Source of the DNA: Plantago ovata
Taxonomy: Eukaryota > Streptophyta > Magnoliopsida > Lamiales > Plantaginaceae
Length of the DNA: 64,000 nt
NCBI GenBank assembly: GCA_028274465.1
Contig: CM051458.1
Coordinates: forward strand, 21,405,566-21,469,565
Direction of reading: 5' to 3'
Under the pieces are notes generated by a model. It did no database searches. It was not told the origin of the DNA and worked only from the letters and a program-made list of their open reading frames with translations. This document shows, one piece after another, positions 9,472-20,486 of the stretch. Every line of letters starts with the position of its first letter. Within the stretch, counting starts at the first letter, position 1. Position numbers and translations under genes: made by a program.

Positions 9472-11631
9472 CTAGTTCCTCTTCTTGAGGGTACTAGACT
9501 TCCCCTTCATTGATCTTTTCCTCATGCCACGAACCTGTGAATGAGAATGAACATAGACAGCGAGACCAAAGTAGTTAATTGTGTGAGAAGCATTGAAGTG
9601 AATATTTAGATCAGATATGACTCGCAACACATGTCGCTTGCCATCCACCTCAATGGTGCAAGTTCTTCGGTAGATGTCTATCACGGAGCGTAGTTTAGTC
9701 AAGAACGTTCGCCCCAAGAGAACAACATCCCCCATCCCAGGTGTAGACGCCGGCATAACTACAAAGTTGGTGTACACAGAAGCTTCACCAATCTTAACCA
9801 ATACGTTCTTCACAACGCCTTCGGGTCTCACAAAGGATCCATCCGCCAATTGCACAATAGCCTTATGCTCAAACAGTTTTCCAAGGCTACTCTTCTTAAA
9901 CACATTCATTGGGAGCACATTAGAGTAAGATCCCGTATGTAGTGTAGCACGAACATCTTCAAGTTCACCAATCCCGACCTTAACATCGAAACTCTGAGGG
10001 ATTGGCTCGGGATCTTCTTGCTCCTCATCACTCTCATCAGAACCAAGGTCCTTCTCTTCTTCCTTTGCTAGTGGGGGTTCTTCATCCTTGCAACGCTCAC
10101 ATTTAGCAACCTTCTTGATGGTGATTTCAACAGGAAGATCACCCACCAAGGTAATGGACATCGACTTCTCAGTGTTGCTAGGCAACTTCCCTTGCTCCCT
10201 ACTTGCTCCACGGTCAATCAACTCTTGCATCTTTTGATGGGCAAGCCTAGTGCTCTCTTCCAAACGATCAAGCCTCGCCCTAGTCTTCTCAAAATCTTCT
10301 TCATAACGCTTAAGAAATCTTTGGGTGTGATCAACCATTTTTTGCAAGTTTTCCATGAGTAGAGCTGTCTTCGACTTCGGTTGCTCTTTGGGAGCGGAAT
10401 TTTCGCAGTGATCATTACCATAGCTAAGCTTACTACGGTCTTGGTTAGGGCCATAAGTTTGGCTAGCCGGTGCGTATCCTTGATTGTTCCGGAACCCTCT
10501 TCTCCAAAATCCACCTCGAGGATTCCTACCATCTTGTCCGTAGCTAGCTTCTTGAGTACCAAATTCCGTAGCAAAAGCTTCCTCTTCGCTTCCTTGAACC
10601 CAATTGCCATCATCATATGCAAGCTCCGATCTACACATATGAGCTCCATGCCCATAGTTCTTGCATATTCGGCAAACTTCATTTGACATGGATGTTCCTG
10701 CGGAGTTCTTGAGGACTTGTTTCAACTCATTGGTAAAGCACTCGAATCGATCCCCAATCCCCCCATACATAGGGGCCTTCTGAGTAGGTGGAGCTTCAGG
10801 TCCACGTCTCCTAACCATTGCTCTTGGATCTTTGAATTGTGAACCCTTAGCAAACCTTTCGAAAACCGTCCAAACGGCTTCCGCCGTTTCCTCCCAAATA
10901 TTGCCACAACATTGGAAATCCATCACTTGCTGATTCTCAAAGGTTAGTCCATTGTAGAAGTGTTGGACAAGATCCGAAAGCTCAAAACCATGGTGAGGGC
11001 ACTTGTTCATGAGGTCTTGGAACCTCTCAAACGCAGTGTAGATGGTCTCATCATAGTCTTGTTTGAACCCGGTGATTTGCGCTTTAAGCGCGGTAGTCAA
11101 GGTGTGAGGAAAGTATTTCTCCATGAATGCTGAAAAAACGTTTTCCCAAGTGTCAAGCGAACCCGCCGGTAGAGAACTCAACCATGACTTGGCCCTGTCG
11201 CCAAGCCCCATAGCAAAAACCTTCATTCTCCACTCATCCGCTGTTATTTCAGCTCCGGGTCGTGGGAGTTGGTTGACGAAGTCATCGATATCGTGCAAGT
11301 ACCCCATCACATCTTCCCTTGCTAAGCCATAGAACCTCGGAAGTTGTTGGAACGCGTGGTTTTTTATTTCCAGATCTCGAGTTGCAGGCGAAAGAACAAT
11401 CGCCGGTCCCCACATACGATCCTTGGTGGGTTGAACCCATGATTTCAGTGGTCTAGCTTCTGCCATTACGACGATTTCCTTAAAAAGACTGTGTAGAGAT
11501 TCAGAGAAATCAGTATCCTCTATTTCCTCTAGTTCACGTCGTCGAAGTAGTCGCCTTCTTTGGTGGTAGACTCTGTCGATTTCAGCAATTGGTTCAGCAA
11601 GCGGTGTTCCTCTAGATCGTGTACTTCGCAT
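9472..11631 (-). CDS. gag: Gag-protease polyprotein of G1 (intact frame, catalytic Asp lost)
   Basis: A 719-residue uninterrupted frame starting 137 bases inside the primer-binding site. Retrotransposon Gag homology lies at about residues 95-270 (FPHTLTTALKAQI, FERFQDLMNKCPHHGF). A CCHC zinc knuckle (C320, C323, H328, C333; CRICKNYGHGAHMC) binds nucleic acid, and an aspartic-protease-like domain starts near residue 545. The active-site triad DTG, present in the equivalent place in G2 and G3, reads HTG here (H565), so the protease is probably dead although the frame is open. The polyprotein ends after a basic tail with no RT, RNase H or integrase. In the family, Gag forms the particle and the protease cuts it; acting in trans with another element's pol is inferred. 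The ATG is chosen because the homologous leader (MRSTRSRGTP) starts there. Confidence 0.85.
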   Translation of the reverse strand: MRSTRSRGTPLAEPIAEIDRVYHQRRRLLRRRELEEIEDTDFSESLHSLFKEIVVMAEARPLKSWVQPTKDRMWGPAIVLSPATRDLEIKNHAFQQLPRFYGLAREDVMGYLHDIDDFVNQLPRPGAEITADEWRMKVFAMGLGDRAKSWLSSLPAGSLDTWENVFSAFMEKYFPHTLTTALKAQITGFKQDYDETIYTAFERFQDLMNKCPHHGFELSDLVQHFYNGLTFENQQVMDFQCCGNIWEETAEAVWTVFERFAKGSQFKDPRAMVRRRGPEAPPTQKAPMYGGIGDRFECFTNELKQVLKNSAGTSMSNEVCRICKNYGHGAHMCRSELAYDDGNWVQGSEEEAFATEFGTQEASYGQDGRNPRGGFWRRGFRNNQGYAPASQTYGPNQDRSKLSYGNDHCENSAPKEQPKSKTALLMENLQKMVDHTQRFLKRYEEDFEKTRARLDRLEESTRLAHQKMQELIDRGASREQGKLPSNTEKSMSITLVGDLPVEITIKKVAKCERCKDEEPPLAKEEEKDLGSDESDEEQEDPEPIPQSFDVKVGIGELEDVRATLHTGSYSNVLPMNVFKKSSLGKLFEHKAIVQLADGSFVRPEGVVKNVLVKIGEASVYTNFVVMPASTPGMGDVVLLGRTFLTKLRSVIDIYRRTCTIEVDGKRHVLRVISDLNIHFNASHTINYFGLAVYVHSHSQVRGMRKRSMKGKSSTLKKRN

Positions 11632-11767
11632 ACACTATCTGTAACAAGCTAAGAAAGGAGTATCAGAGAGATCAAATAAAATAAAACTAAACAGTAACTA
11701 AAATAAAACTAAAACTAGGAATTGAACTGAAAATATAAATAAGCTAAACAGTAAAAAGGAGTATAGT

Positions 11768-11784
11768 CCCCGACAACGGCGCCA
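11768..11784 (-). promoter_or_regulatory. Primer-binding site of G1, tRNA-Asp type
   Basis: On the minus strand it reads TGGCGCCGTTGTCGGGG, complementary at 16 of 17 positions to the 3' end of plant tRNA-Asp. It begins three bases after the 5' LTR. Confidence 0.85.
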
Positions 11785-11787
11785 ATT

Positions 11788-12990
11788 TGATGAACTGGAA
11801 TTTGTCAGATTCAATTAATCAAATAAATTTATTTTTAGCCAAAGGCAATTCACAACTACAACGAAAACCGTAGTGTAGCAGTAAAATAACCTCGAGTGTC
11901 GATCTCTAAGGACTATAACTAGCTTTATCTAATTTAACTTAAACTATAAACTCAACAAACGACTTAGCACAGATTTTTCTTATCAAAGATAATGGAGGTT
12001 AGTGATAGTATGATCATTCAAAGCATAGCAGGTTAATAATCATGCATGAAGTACCCGATCGTTTTGCATAGAAATCTAAGATCATGAATTGTCCAATGTG
12101 TTCCGTTCAATTCAACACTACGAAGATAAAGGGCTTAGATAGATCAAAGAAATAAAACAATAACTCAAAGTCTTATTCGCATTACCGCCATCATGCATAA
12201 TTAAGAACCCTAGCTAAGAAATCACATACTATCACCAGCGATAGATTTAGCTACTCATAGATGTCATGCAATCAACAGAAATCAAAGCAAGATTGAATGA
12301 AAACATGTTGAAAGATATAAATATAAATAGAAAAATCGTGAGATACAATGTTACCGACGAAGGTTATCAATCTCCGAAGAATTACGAACTCACAAGCTCC
12401 AAATTGATAAGAAAAATAGTCTCCTATGCTAAGAATCTCCAGAACAGGCTCTGGAGAATTCCTATCTAAAACTATGTGAAAAGGTATGAAAAAAGGTCTC
12501 AGAAAGTATGAAAAACGTAGAAACAGAAGCAACTATATATAGGAGTTCGGCGCGCGTGGGGCAAGTCGCCCCAGACACCGGGCGAACCGCCTGGTGTGGG
12601 GTGAACCGCCCCACATTCCGAGCGAACCGCCCGGGAGCTCCAATCGGCGAGAAACGCGTTTTTGACGCGTTTTAGGTCTTCTTTTCCTTTTCGGACTCGG
12701 TTTTTGCCTTCTAGTGAACTTTAAGCCTTGAAACTCGACCCCTAGACCTCAAATCTCATCCGGAACCTTCTAGATACTCCACGAATGCCCTCAGAACACC
12801 GATTCTTCGTTCTCTTCAATATAATTGCCCGGAAAATTACGTTTTTCACCTAAAACCTGAAAAATGCAAACTAAAGGGAAACGTGACACTATTCTAATAA
12901 AATGCACTATAATATAGCTAAATTAACATAAAGGATAGCTAAAATAGGTGAAAAAATACTCGAATGAAGGTGTAAAATACACGTTCATCA
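11788..12990 (-). repeat. 5' LTR of G1
   Basis: 1203 bases bounded by TGATGAA and TTCATCA in inverted symmetry. A TATATATA box lies at about 12534-12541 and a GC-palindrome cluster at about 12549-12635, in the same order as the other LTRs. The neighbouring base run ATAGG (12991-12995) is the presumed right target copy. Confidence 0.9.
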
Positions 12991-13407
12991 ATAGGTCATA
13001 TCGCCTGAAGATATATTATTTCTCAAATGGTAGTTTATTCGAGTCATGGGACAACAACTATTAGGGAAGTACCTAATATCTGCAATGTTAGTCATAGTAA
13101 TATCCAGTGTAATATCACATATGAAATTGTTAGTTTTAGGCATCCAGATAAGTTGAACGAGTTTCTTCCTTTTGTGACGTATGGTGTTATCACAGTTGTT
13201 ATGTAACACGGCTGACAACACCTCTTGTATATCAAAAACATATTTCATTGTAAAGAGTTTCTCAGACTTGAAACAATAAGATTCAATGTCGATATGATCA
13301 TAAGTAGAATTTTTACAGAGAGTTTTTCTATTTTTATCCTCATTAGAAAATCCTTTTACATACTCAAAGGCAACATATGATTTAGAAGAAAGAAGACTGC
13401 TTTTCAT
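12988..13407 (-). pseudogene. Unrecognised frame in decayed Copia element C1
   Basis: A 139-codon minus-strand frame whose last codons run into the G1 LTR boundary, so its true end is lost. It is rich in Asn, Ile and Ser, and no motif is recognised. By position, downstream of a Gag remnant on the same strand, it could be further Gag or protease sequence of C1. Confidence 0.3.
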
Positions 13408-13413
13408 AAGATA

Positions 13414-14073
13414 TTAAAATTCTAGACCAGCGGTTTCGTCATTATCAAGACTTGTAACTAAACCTAGTTTAACTGTCACAATGTTCATTGTAGGAATCAA
13501 TTTTTTAGCATGACTATGTTTAGTACTTAGCACAGAACGATCAAGAACTTTATGAATAACAAGTACCTCAAGTCTGGATAATGGTTCACTCAACCTTTCT
13601 TTTCTTTTTGTACATGCCTTTGTAATCCTGTTACGCTTAGCAGACACCAGTATGAGTGCTTCATACGTCCTCATGATATCATGAGCATCATTATCTGGTG
13701 TCATCCCATCTTCTTCACTACCTTCCTCAGAATAATATGCATATATAACAGTTGAACAATTAGAACGACGATGATAAGAATAATCAAGAGACATTACATC
13801 TTCTGATGTTGGGCTACGTGTTATGACAATACAATCCTTAACACCGCGTCTCAGAGATGTGAAAACTGAAGTCAGGTCTCTCTCTTTATCTCGATCTTCT
13901 TTCTCATCCTCAATAATTTCTCCATCTTCACTAAGTGCTACCCAGTAGGCTTTACCCTTCCTTTTCATGGTACTTGCACTCTCGTTTTCATAGTGGCTCC
14001 AATTCTTACAAGTAGAACTGGAACTATTGAGTTTTTTCCTGGTAGAAGGCTTATGGTAGGGCTTCTTACACAA
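13414..14073 (-). pseudogene. Gag C-terminal region remnant of C1
   Basis: A 219-codon frame with a charged segment (KGKAYWVALSEDGEIIEDEKEDRDKE) and an acidic one (YYSEEGSEEDGMTPD), resembling the linker after the zinc knuckle in plant Copia Gag proteins. No intact knuckle is visible. The assignment rests on composition and position. Confidence 0.4.
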
Positions 14074-14338
14074 ACTGGCCAGAGAACTATCCTTGCCTTG
14101 GATTTACTGAAAATATATAAAAAGGGTTTAGCTTTTCTAAGAATGTTATCGTTTGAATAATCAATGAATCTAAACTCTTTATTTTAAGAGTAACGAAAGG
14201 TTTTGGAAAGACAACAAGTTTTTAACTTTGATTGTCAATAATCTAAAGATGCTCTTGTACCCTTTAGGTCGGCTCTGAATAACATCCCTGGTTCCTTCTT
14301 CAACAAACCTATCCTACACAAATCTGAATTCATGTAGG

Positions 14339-14575
14339 TTAATAAAAGAAAAAAAAATCGTTAAGAGATCTTTCAGTGTTAAAATCCACAATTTTCTCTT
14401 TTAAGGTGAGATCGTTCCTATTGACAGGAACCTTATCACCTTGTGGATCTGGGACTTTTGCAGGAGGAACAAATATATTTTCACAGACATCCCACACACC
14501 TAATTCGATTGGATTCGAACAGGTGTGCATACGGGTAATCCATAAGGCATGGGTTGAGCCATCAGATAAAGGCAT
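14339..14575 (-). pseudogene. Copia Gag N-terminal remnant of C1
   Basis: 78 codons beginning MPLSDGSTHALWITRM and continuing with ELGVWDVCENIFVPP. This matches the usual start of plant Copia Gag (W-x2-RM, then L/VWD followed by a hydrophobic-PP element). It sits about 65 bases downstream of the primer-binding site, as expected. It runs into a stop in an A-rich stretch and the frame is not continued. Confidence 0.6.
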
Positions 14576-14654
14576 CCTGCCATAAGAATTAACAAATTTA
14601 TATTTAGTATCATGTCCAATTACTCAAAACGAGTAACGAGCTCTTGATGCCAAT

Positions 14655-15511
14655 TGAAATTTTAAAGGATCTAACTTGAATACAAATAGTAAACATAATT
14701 GGTGTGTTGCGACTGGTGTTATAGGAACACGTCGCTCAACACTTTACAACAGAGTTCTTGTAACTGATAATAATATGCAGCGGAATAATACAGAACACAG
14801 AGGAATAATCTCAGACAATATTTCTATTGCCCGGCAGAGCCCGAAGGCTGCGAAATCACTAGATTGATAACCGTTTACAGAGTATAGATCAGATTGATCT
14901 TGAGAATAACAACCTAGCTTAAACAAAAGCAAGAACATATTGATCTTGACAAGACTAAACCTAATAGACTGAATACAACATAGGCTAGTCTATACAACTT
15001 GTGAAACGTCACAAAAAAGCGAATGATATTATGCTTAAGACCTATTTTTCTGTGACAAGAAGATTTCGTTCCCCTTGAATATTTATAGGTGAACTTGAGA
15101 CTCAGTGTGAACGAATCTTCTTTCTTGATGAACAAGTCTTTGTGATATATTCTGGATATTTGGGACTTTTTCATCAATTAGGTCAGTAGTAAGATCTTTC
15201 CTTATTTTGTAATATCTTCTAGATCTCCATCCTTCCTTGGACTCTCTTCCATATCTTTCCTTGTGAGTGTTTTATTCTTTAAATCTTTTCTTGCACAATT
15301 TTTCAAACAAAAAACGTGGAACTAATTAACTTGTTAAGAAAAAGCAAAACTAATTAAACAATATAATCACGTGTTAAGAACACTAACGTACATCGTGTGA
15401 TACTGCATGTTGCCATAACACAGAAATGTTGGTAACACAAAACAGTGTCATAATAACACTAACACAGTGTTTAACAACACGAGTCATAACACCATAATTC
15501 TGACACTGACA
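14655..15511 (-). repeat. 5' LTR of C1
   Basis: About 857 bases with TG/CA ends, lying directly before the primer-binding site on the minus strand. It holds a TATAAATA box (15080-15087) and, in its first 150 bases, at least five TAACAC words. No second LTR is available to fix its outer end, which I place at GACACTGACA by the TG rule and by the start of LINE sequence. Confidence 0.55.
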
Positions 15512-16785
15512 AACCTTTTACTATTGGTTTGATTCAATTGGAAGACGATTCAGTTAGGTCCTTAATTGATCCTAGTAGTGGGTTATGGGATATTGGTTTA
15601 GTAGAGACTTTATTTTGGGAGGATGATGTGCGAACAATACTGAAAATTACATTACCTTTAACTGAGGTGGTAGATAGACGGGTTTGGCATTACAACAAGT
15701 TTGGTACTTATTCTGTGTGTTCCGGATATTATCTTCAGCGGCATTTGAAGATAAGTATGCAACAAAACAGAGTTGGTAGCAACAATTTGGGACAACAAGA
15801 GGGGTTAGATTGGGTTTGGAAGCTTAATGTTCCTAATAAAGTTAATGTTTTTCTTTGGCCTCTAGTTAAGAACATTCTTCCTAATTTGGCTGTCTTAGAG
15901 CATCGTGGTTTGGTGTCATCTAAAGTTTGTCCAGTTTGTTCTTGTGGTCATGAAGATTTGATTCACACTTTTCTGACTTGTCCTTACTCTAGATGTTTTT
16001 GCGCTGTTTCTGGACTTCCTGGTTTATTATTTGCGGCTAGACAGGAAGATATTGTGGGTTGGGTTTTGTTTGTCCGTGCTAAATTGTCGACTTCAGAATT
16101 TTGTGTATTCATTGTTTATTCTTGGCATATTTGTTGCAATGATAACAAGGTAGTCCATGATAAAACAGGTTATGATCCCATGGATGCAGCTGTTTTCGTG
16201 GCAGATTATGTTCAGCGCTTCCAGGTGGCCAGAACTCAGTTCCAAGCTCCAAGACCACCCGCTGCTGTACTACAATAGAGTCCACCATCTGCTCAGTTTT
16301 TTAAACTGAACTTTGATGCCTCCTTGAAGAACGAACATGTTGGTGCAAGCTTGGGAGTTGTTGTGCGTGACTGTGGAGGCAGGATTGTGGCGTGGCAACG
16401 CTTATTTTCTGGTTTTGTTTTGGAGCCAGAGGTAGGGGAGGCCATGGCTTGCGGCTGGCTGTTTCGATGGCATTGGAGTTACAGTTTCAACAAGTCATTT
16501 TTTAAGGTGATTGTTTAGTTATCTTATAGCAGCTCCAAAATTCGGCTCCTTACTTTGGCTTATCGGGAAGTATTCTGGAAGAAATCAAGATGTTATCTAG
16601 CTTCTTTTCTTTTACTCATTATGATTTTGTTCGTCGAGAATGTAATAAAGTGGCACATATGATTGCCCATGACATTGTAGTTGATAGGTTTGGTTTTGAT
16701 TCTCTTCCTTTTGCGAACCTCGATGTAAATCCTGAAACTTTGTGATTGAATGAAGATTGATATTGTTATGCTAAAAAAATAAAAA
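15512..16785 (+). pseudogene. LINE 3' fragment: zinc-binding RT C-terminus and RNase H
   Basis: The frame at 15529-16278 encodes the zinc-binding region typical of plant L1-type ORF2 C-termini (VWHYNKFGTYSVCSGY, NKVNVFLWPLVKNILP, CPVCSCGHEDLIHTFLTC). An RNase H-like start follows at 16300-16518 (KLNFDASLKNEHVG, VVRDCGGRIVA), broken by a stop and frameshift. It ends near an A-rich run at about 16770-16785. The RT and endonuclease parts are absent; the left edge is cut by the C1 LTR. Confidence 0.8.
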
Positions 16786-17580
16786 CCATATTTACATGAT
16801 GAAAACCTTACCCTAAAGTCCATTTACACTTACACTTTAGGGTAACACTTGTTTTATCCCCAACCATAAAGTAAATTGGACTTCCATTTCATACCTTAGA
16901 GTAAAAAAATCCAAATTTTTTTTGTGGATAGTATATGATCCATGCAAGGTTGGAATAGATTTATAAGTTGGCTTGTGGGGCAATGGCGGAGCCACCGGAG
17001 TCCAGTGGGTCACTGGAACCCCTTGAAATTATAAATTCCTTTAAAAAAAATAAAAATTTAACCATATTTTACCATTTGTCTGTACTAAAAAAATATAATT
17101 TTATATTTTGACCAAAAAATCACAATTTTATATTCTCTCTGATCTTCCAATTCCATGTTGAGTTTTCTTGGATTGTCAATTAGTTTTAACCAACACATCA
17201 CGGAATTTTCTTTGAACAAGTAAACTCCCTCCGTCGTGTATTGAAACCAAATCGGAGTGGTTGGTTCACTCGAATATTTGGAGAAAAATGGATCGGTTCA
17301 CACTTCACACACAAAAAAGTTGTCAAGTACTGTACAAAAGGGAACTGCAAGAACCGCTCAATTTTTCATAAAACCCCACGAACTGATAAATGGGCAATCA
17401 CCTGAAATTTTTTTTTTATTGCAAGAGGTGGTGACCGACCAGGTTTGTCTCCTAAGTTTGAATGCCAGAACAGAACCGATAAACAAACCCAACAAAAAGC
17501 ACCGTAACTGTCGAACCCGCACCTTAATTTCAGATGAAAAGGAGATAAGTTATTAGTACTCTACAGAATCAAAGCCAAAC
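16786..17580. other. Intergenic region upstream of the RING gene
   Basis: No gene seen. It holds a 12-bp perfect inverted repeat with a 14-base loop (16808-16819 and 16834-16845, TTACCCTAAAGT). Around 16978-17030, the segment GGCGGAGCCACC resembles ends of plant DNA-transposon remnants; this is a weak guess. AT-rich stretches fill the rest. Confidence 0.4.
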
Positions 17581-17744
17581 TAAAACTCTTTCTCATCACT
17601 TCCTTTCTTCTCTTTCTTTCCTCAGCCAATTTGTTGTTTTCTAATGAATTTCCCGGATATTGGAAGTGGATTCTTCTTAAAACCGAACGGTTTCGGTGCT
17701 TTGGGCATTTTTCTCGCTAAAACAGAGCTGAAAAAGGTTAGGAA
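17581..17744 (+). promoter_or_regulatory. Probable pyrimidine-rich 5' leader of the RING gene
   Basis: A C/T-rich stretch (17581-17628, CTTCTCTTTCTTTCC) precedes the start codon by about 120 bases, as in many plant core promoters and leaders. It contains an upstream ATG at 17644 that opens a 52-codon frame (to 17802) overlapping the main start in another phase. It could lower translation if the transcript includes it. The transcription start is not determined. Confidence 0.4.
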
Positions 17745-20486
17745 ATGGAAATGGCGCATTATCAGCAATTGGGTAGGAGGACTTCTCTTAAGGATTCCTT
17801 GAAGGCTTTGGAAATTGATATTCAGCATGCTAATCAATTGTGAGATTTTTGTTTTCTTGGCCCTTTTTGTTTCTGTTAAGTACCAAGTGCTGTAATGGGT
17901 TTTTGTTTTGAGTAATTTTTGTGAATGTTTGGATTATTCTATTTATGGCTGGTTTTGAATTTATTGGATGCATGTGACCATTGGGCTGTTCTTGTGAAAT
18001 TTGCATTGATGATTGTTGTAAGATATGGAAGCTTTAGCAATTTTGCCTCCATGGGTCTAACTGCATTTGACTTGAACTTCTTGCCTAATCTTGAAACGGT
18101 TACATTTCTTGTGAAATATTGTTTCTTCTTTGTGTCTGCCTTTATATGTTAAACTTTTGAATGTTATAAGGACATGTAGTGTCAAGTTCTTGCAATTTGC
18201 TGAGATTCATTGCCTACTCTTGAAAGAAAAACCTTAATTTCTCTGTGTCTTTATCATACATTAAAGTCTTGAAAGTTCTACGAACAAGCAATGTTAAATC
18301 CTTGCAATTTGCTGAAATTTCTTGCCTGATCTAGAGATAGTTACCTTTTCATGTGCAATTTAGTGTCTGGTAATGTCTCTGCCTTTAGATCATTAGATGT
18401 TAGTAACTTTTCAAAAACTTTATAAAAATTTCAATGTTGCGTACTTGAGTTCTGGCAAGTGGCATTGATGATAACTGCTGGTTATGGAACAACTGATCTT
18501 CTACTATTAGCTTATGGAGCAGTTCCTGCCACTGCCAGTCAATAATACTAATCTAGTAATCTGTGCTCCCCCCATGATTTAAAAAAAAAAAAAAATCTTT
18601 GGAGGATTCTCGCTACCGTAGAAACTCTTATACTTATGAGTTGTTAGTTTTTCTTATTTTTTTAAATTTTTTTGGAGACGGTATCTCGCAGACAATCTGC
18701 AGTTTATGCATTCCTTAAGGTCTTTCGTCACCAATGAGGATCGGTCCATGAAAAGGGCATTTTGGCTAATAATCAACTATCCGGAAATTTCACTTTTGTC
18801 GGTATTGAACTTAATAACAGACAATACCGCGGATGTACGGTTGACAATGTGATTGGATACTCCGTCTTTATAAAGAATCCACGTAATATTGAATATCACA
18901 TATTCACATGGCATTCCTTGGGGAATATGTAATAGTGTCTGTCTTGTTGGCCCTGGAAATGCCACCGTGGCTGTAAACAGTTGTGAAAGAAAAAATTGCT
19001 CAGCTATTTTGATCTGTTTATACATTATAATGATGGATTTTTTTAATCATGTCCTAATTATAGTTATATTTTATGGGCTGTGATATGAAGTGGGAGTCAG
19101 GGTTATTTCTTTGCATGTTGAATTTATTTGCTTGCATGGATGTTTTACTTTTTTCCTACATACGAGTTATATTTTAATTAAGAATTATAGAGACAACTGC
19201 AACCAGTGGCTAAATGATTGTCTCTCTTCATTTAGATATGCATACTATGGATAATGCGTCCTCAGGGTTATTGTTCTTATTCCTTACTTTGGCGCTATGG
19301 TGTGGAAATGATGTTATTTATTGATGGTTTATAAATTTGCCTTTGTAGGGCTGCAGAAATCCCAAAACCGAAGGGTGGCAGAGGAATACAAATGAAGCTT
19401 GTGTATAATCACTTTGCACCTCTCATTCTGCTTTTTCTGGGGTGGTTTGACTGCTCATTATGCTGCTTCCTACCACGTTACCTGAACTTTGTTCATGTGC
19501 TCATTTATAAAGTATCACATACATTTCTTTCTTTTTTGAACATGTTACATAATCGCATCAGTACTATAGGTGTTTTATCTTCTTTTGGCATACACTTTCT
19601 GCATGTTGAATCCCACTGTTCTGTCTATAGGAGTACAGTGATGAAAGGCTAACAACATCGAACTTAGGAAGGAAAGCATCAATCCAGGAGTTTTATGGTT
19701 TGTTGCTTTCTCTTTCTTTATGTTGAAGTATAGAGTGCATAAGTTTTCTCATTGGTGCTTTAAAAACAACTTGCAGGTGTGATATTGCCGTCTCTTGAGC
19801 AGCTCCATGATTCAGTGGAACTGGAGGAGATTCAAGAGGGGAATAGTGTACAGAGAAGTCCTGGAAGGAAGAGCAGCATGGGAGATTCTGATGGAGGATC
19901 AACCAGCACTGATTCAGATAGAGATGAAGAGTGTGGAATATGCTTAGAGCCTCGTCCCAAAGTGGTCTTGCCAAGTTGTTGCCACTCAATGTGCATAAAC
20001 TGCTTCCGTGAGTGGTAAATAACAAAAGTTAACCTTACGTCATCACAGTTCCTTTCCTTCAAAATTGGAAGGCTTTCTTTGAACCGTCCATCCAGGTCTT
20101 AAAATATAAGTTAATTATTTTACAAGGTCACGTGTGTGACTTTGGGCTGGGATTGCACTACTAAATTCTAATGTCAGTATTTTTTTTAATTCTTTTCTTT
20201 CATTGTTTTTGGAATTTTTTAATTTTTAACGTTTGTAGATACTTTCTTCTCATCCTAACTTTGCCTTATTTTCAGGTGTGATAGATCAGAATCGTGTCCC
20301 TTCTGCCGTGGTTGCCTAAGGAGGGTAATGTCCGAAGAGTTGTGGGTTTTGACCTCCAAGGATGATGTGGCAGACTCAAAGACCATCTCCTCTGAGAATG
20401 TGCATCGGTTCTACGAGTACATTAGGAACCTCCCAAAGGATAGTCCAGATGCTATGTTTGTTATGTACTATGAGTATCTATTATAG
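17745..20486 (+). CDS. RING-type E3 ubiquitin ligase, AIRP2-like, five exons
   Basis: Exons 17745-17839, 19349-19511, 19631-19697, 19777-20014 and 20276-20486 all meet at GT-AG borders and sum to 774 bases (257 residues plus stop). The protein opens with a conserved helix (LKDSLKALEIDIQHAN), has a hydrophobic middle (FAPLILLFLGWFDC), then SIQEFYGVILPSL, a Ser/Asp-rich linker and a C3HC4 RING finger: C161, C164, C176, H178, C181, C184, C195, C198. The tail YIRNLPKDSPDA is typical of the Arabidopsis AIRP2 group (about 240 residues), cytosolic E3 ligases; AIRP2 itself acts in ABA and drought responses. The RING recruits an E2; the substrate is unknown. A second in-frame ATG is two codons in. Intron 1 is long (1.5 kb). 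It faces the P450 gene tail to tail. Exact orthology is inferred. Confidence 0.9.
17840..19348 (+). other. Intron 1 of the RING gene
   Basis: 1509 bases between GTGAG and TTTGTAG. It contains a 15-base A run near 18580 but no recognisable inserted element or gene. Long first introns of this kind often carry enhancer activity in plants; nothing here proves it. Confidence 0.75.

Larger units (their letters stand above)
5214..12990 (-). mobile_element. Gypsy-type element G1, inverted, 3' end missing
   Basis: Read on the minus strand: 5' LTR (12990-11788), primer-binding site (11784-11768), Gag-protease frame (11631-9472), GC palindromes (about 9206-9113), downstream region, then truncation at about 5214 before any 3' LTR. 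A solo Copia LTR (6579-8199) interrupts it. The segments either side of that insertion match neighbouring parts of G3, which supports one original element. It inserted into the decayed Copia element to its right; the right-hand target copy would be ATAGG (12991-12995), but the left partner is lost. Confidence 0.75.
12996..15511 (-). mobile_element. Decayed Copia-type element C1 (5' LTR and gag remnant)
   Basis: Read on the minus strand: LTR (15511-14655), a mutated initiator-Met primer-binding site (TTGGCATCAAGAGC, about 14655-14642), a Gag N-terminal remnant (14575-14339), a lysine/glutamate-rich segment (14073-13414) and unrecognised sequence up to the G1 insertion at 12990. Pol and the 3' LTR are gone. 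Confidence 0.6.

Noticed and set aside
10218..11332. Alternative frames at 10218-10682, 10381-10686 and 11123-11332
   Set aside because: Shadows of the G1 Gag-protease frame, which has recognisable domains.
14339..14585. Plus-strand frame at 14376-14585
   Set aside because: Opposite-strand shadow of the Copia Gag N-terminus.
18777..19083. Small frames on both strands in intron 1 of the RING gene
   Set aside because: No motif, no splice support, and they lie between well-supported GT-AG borders.
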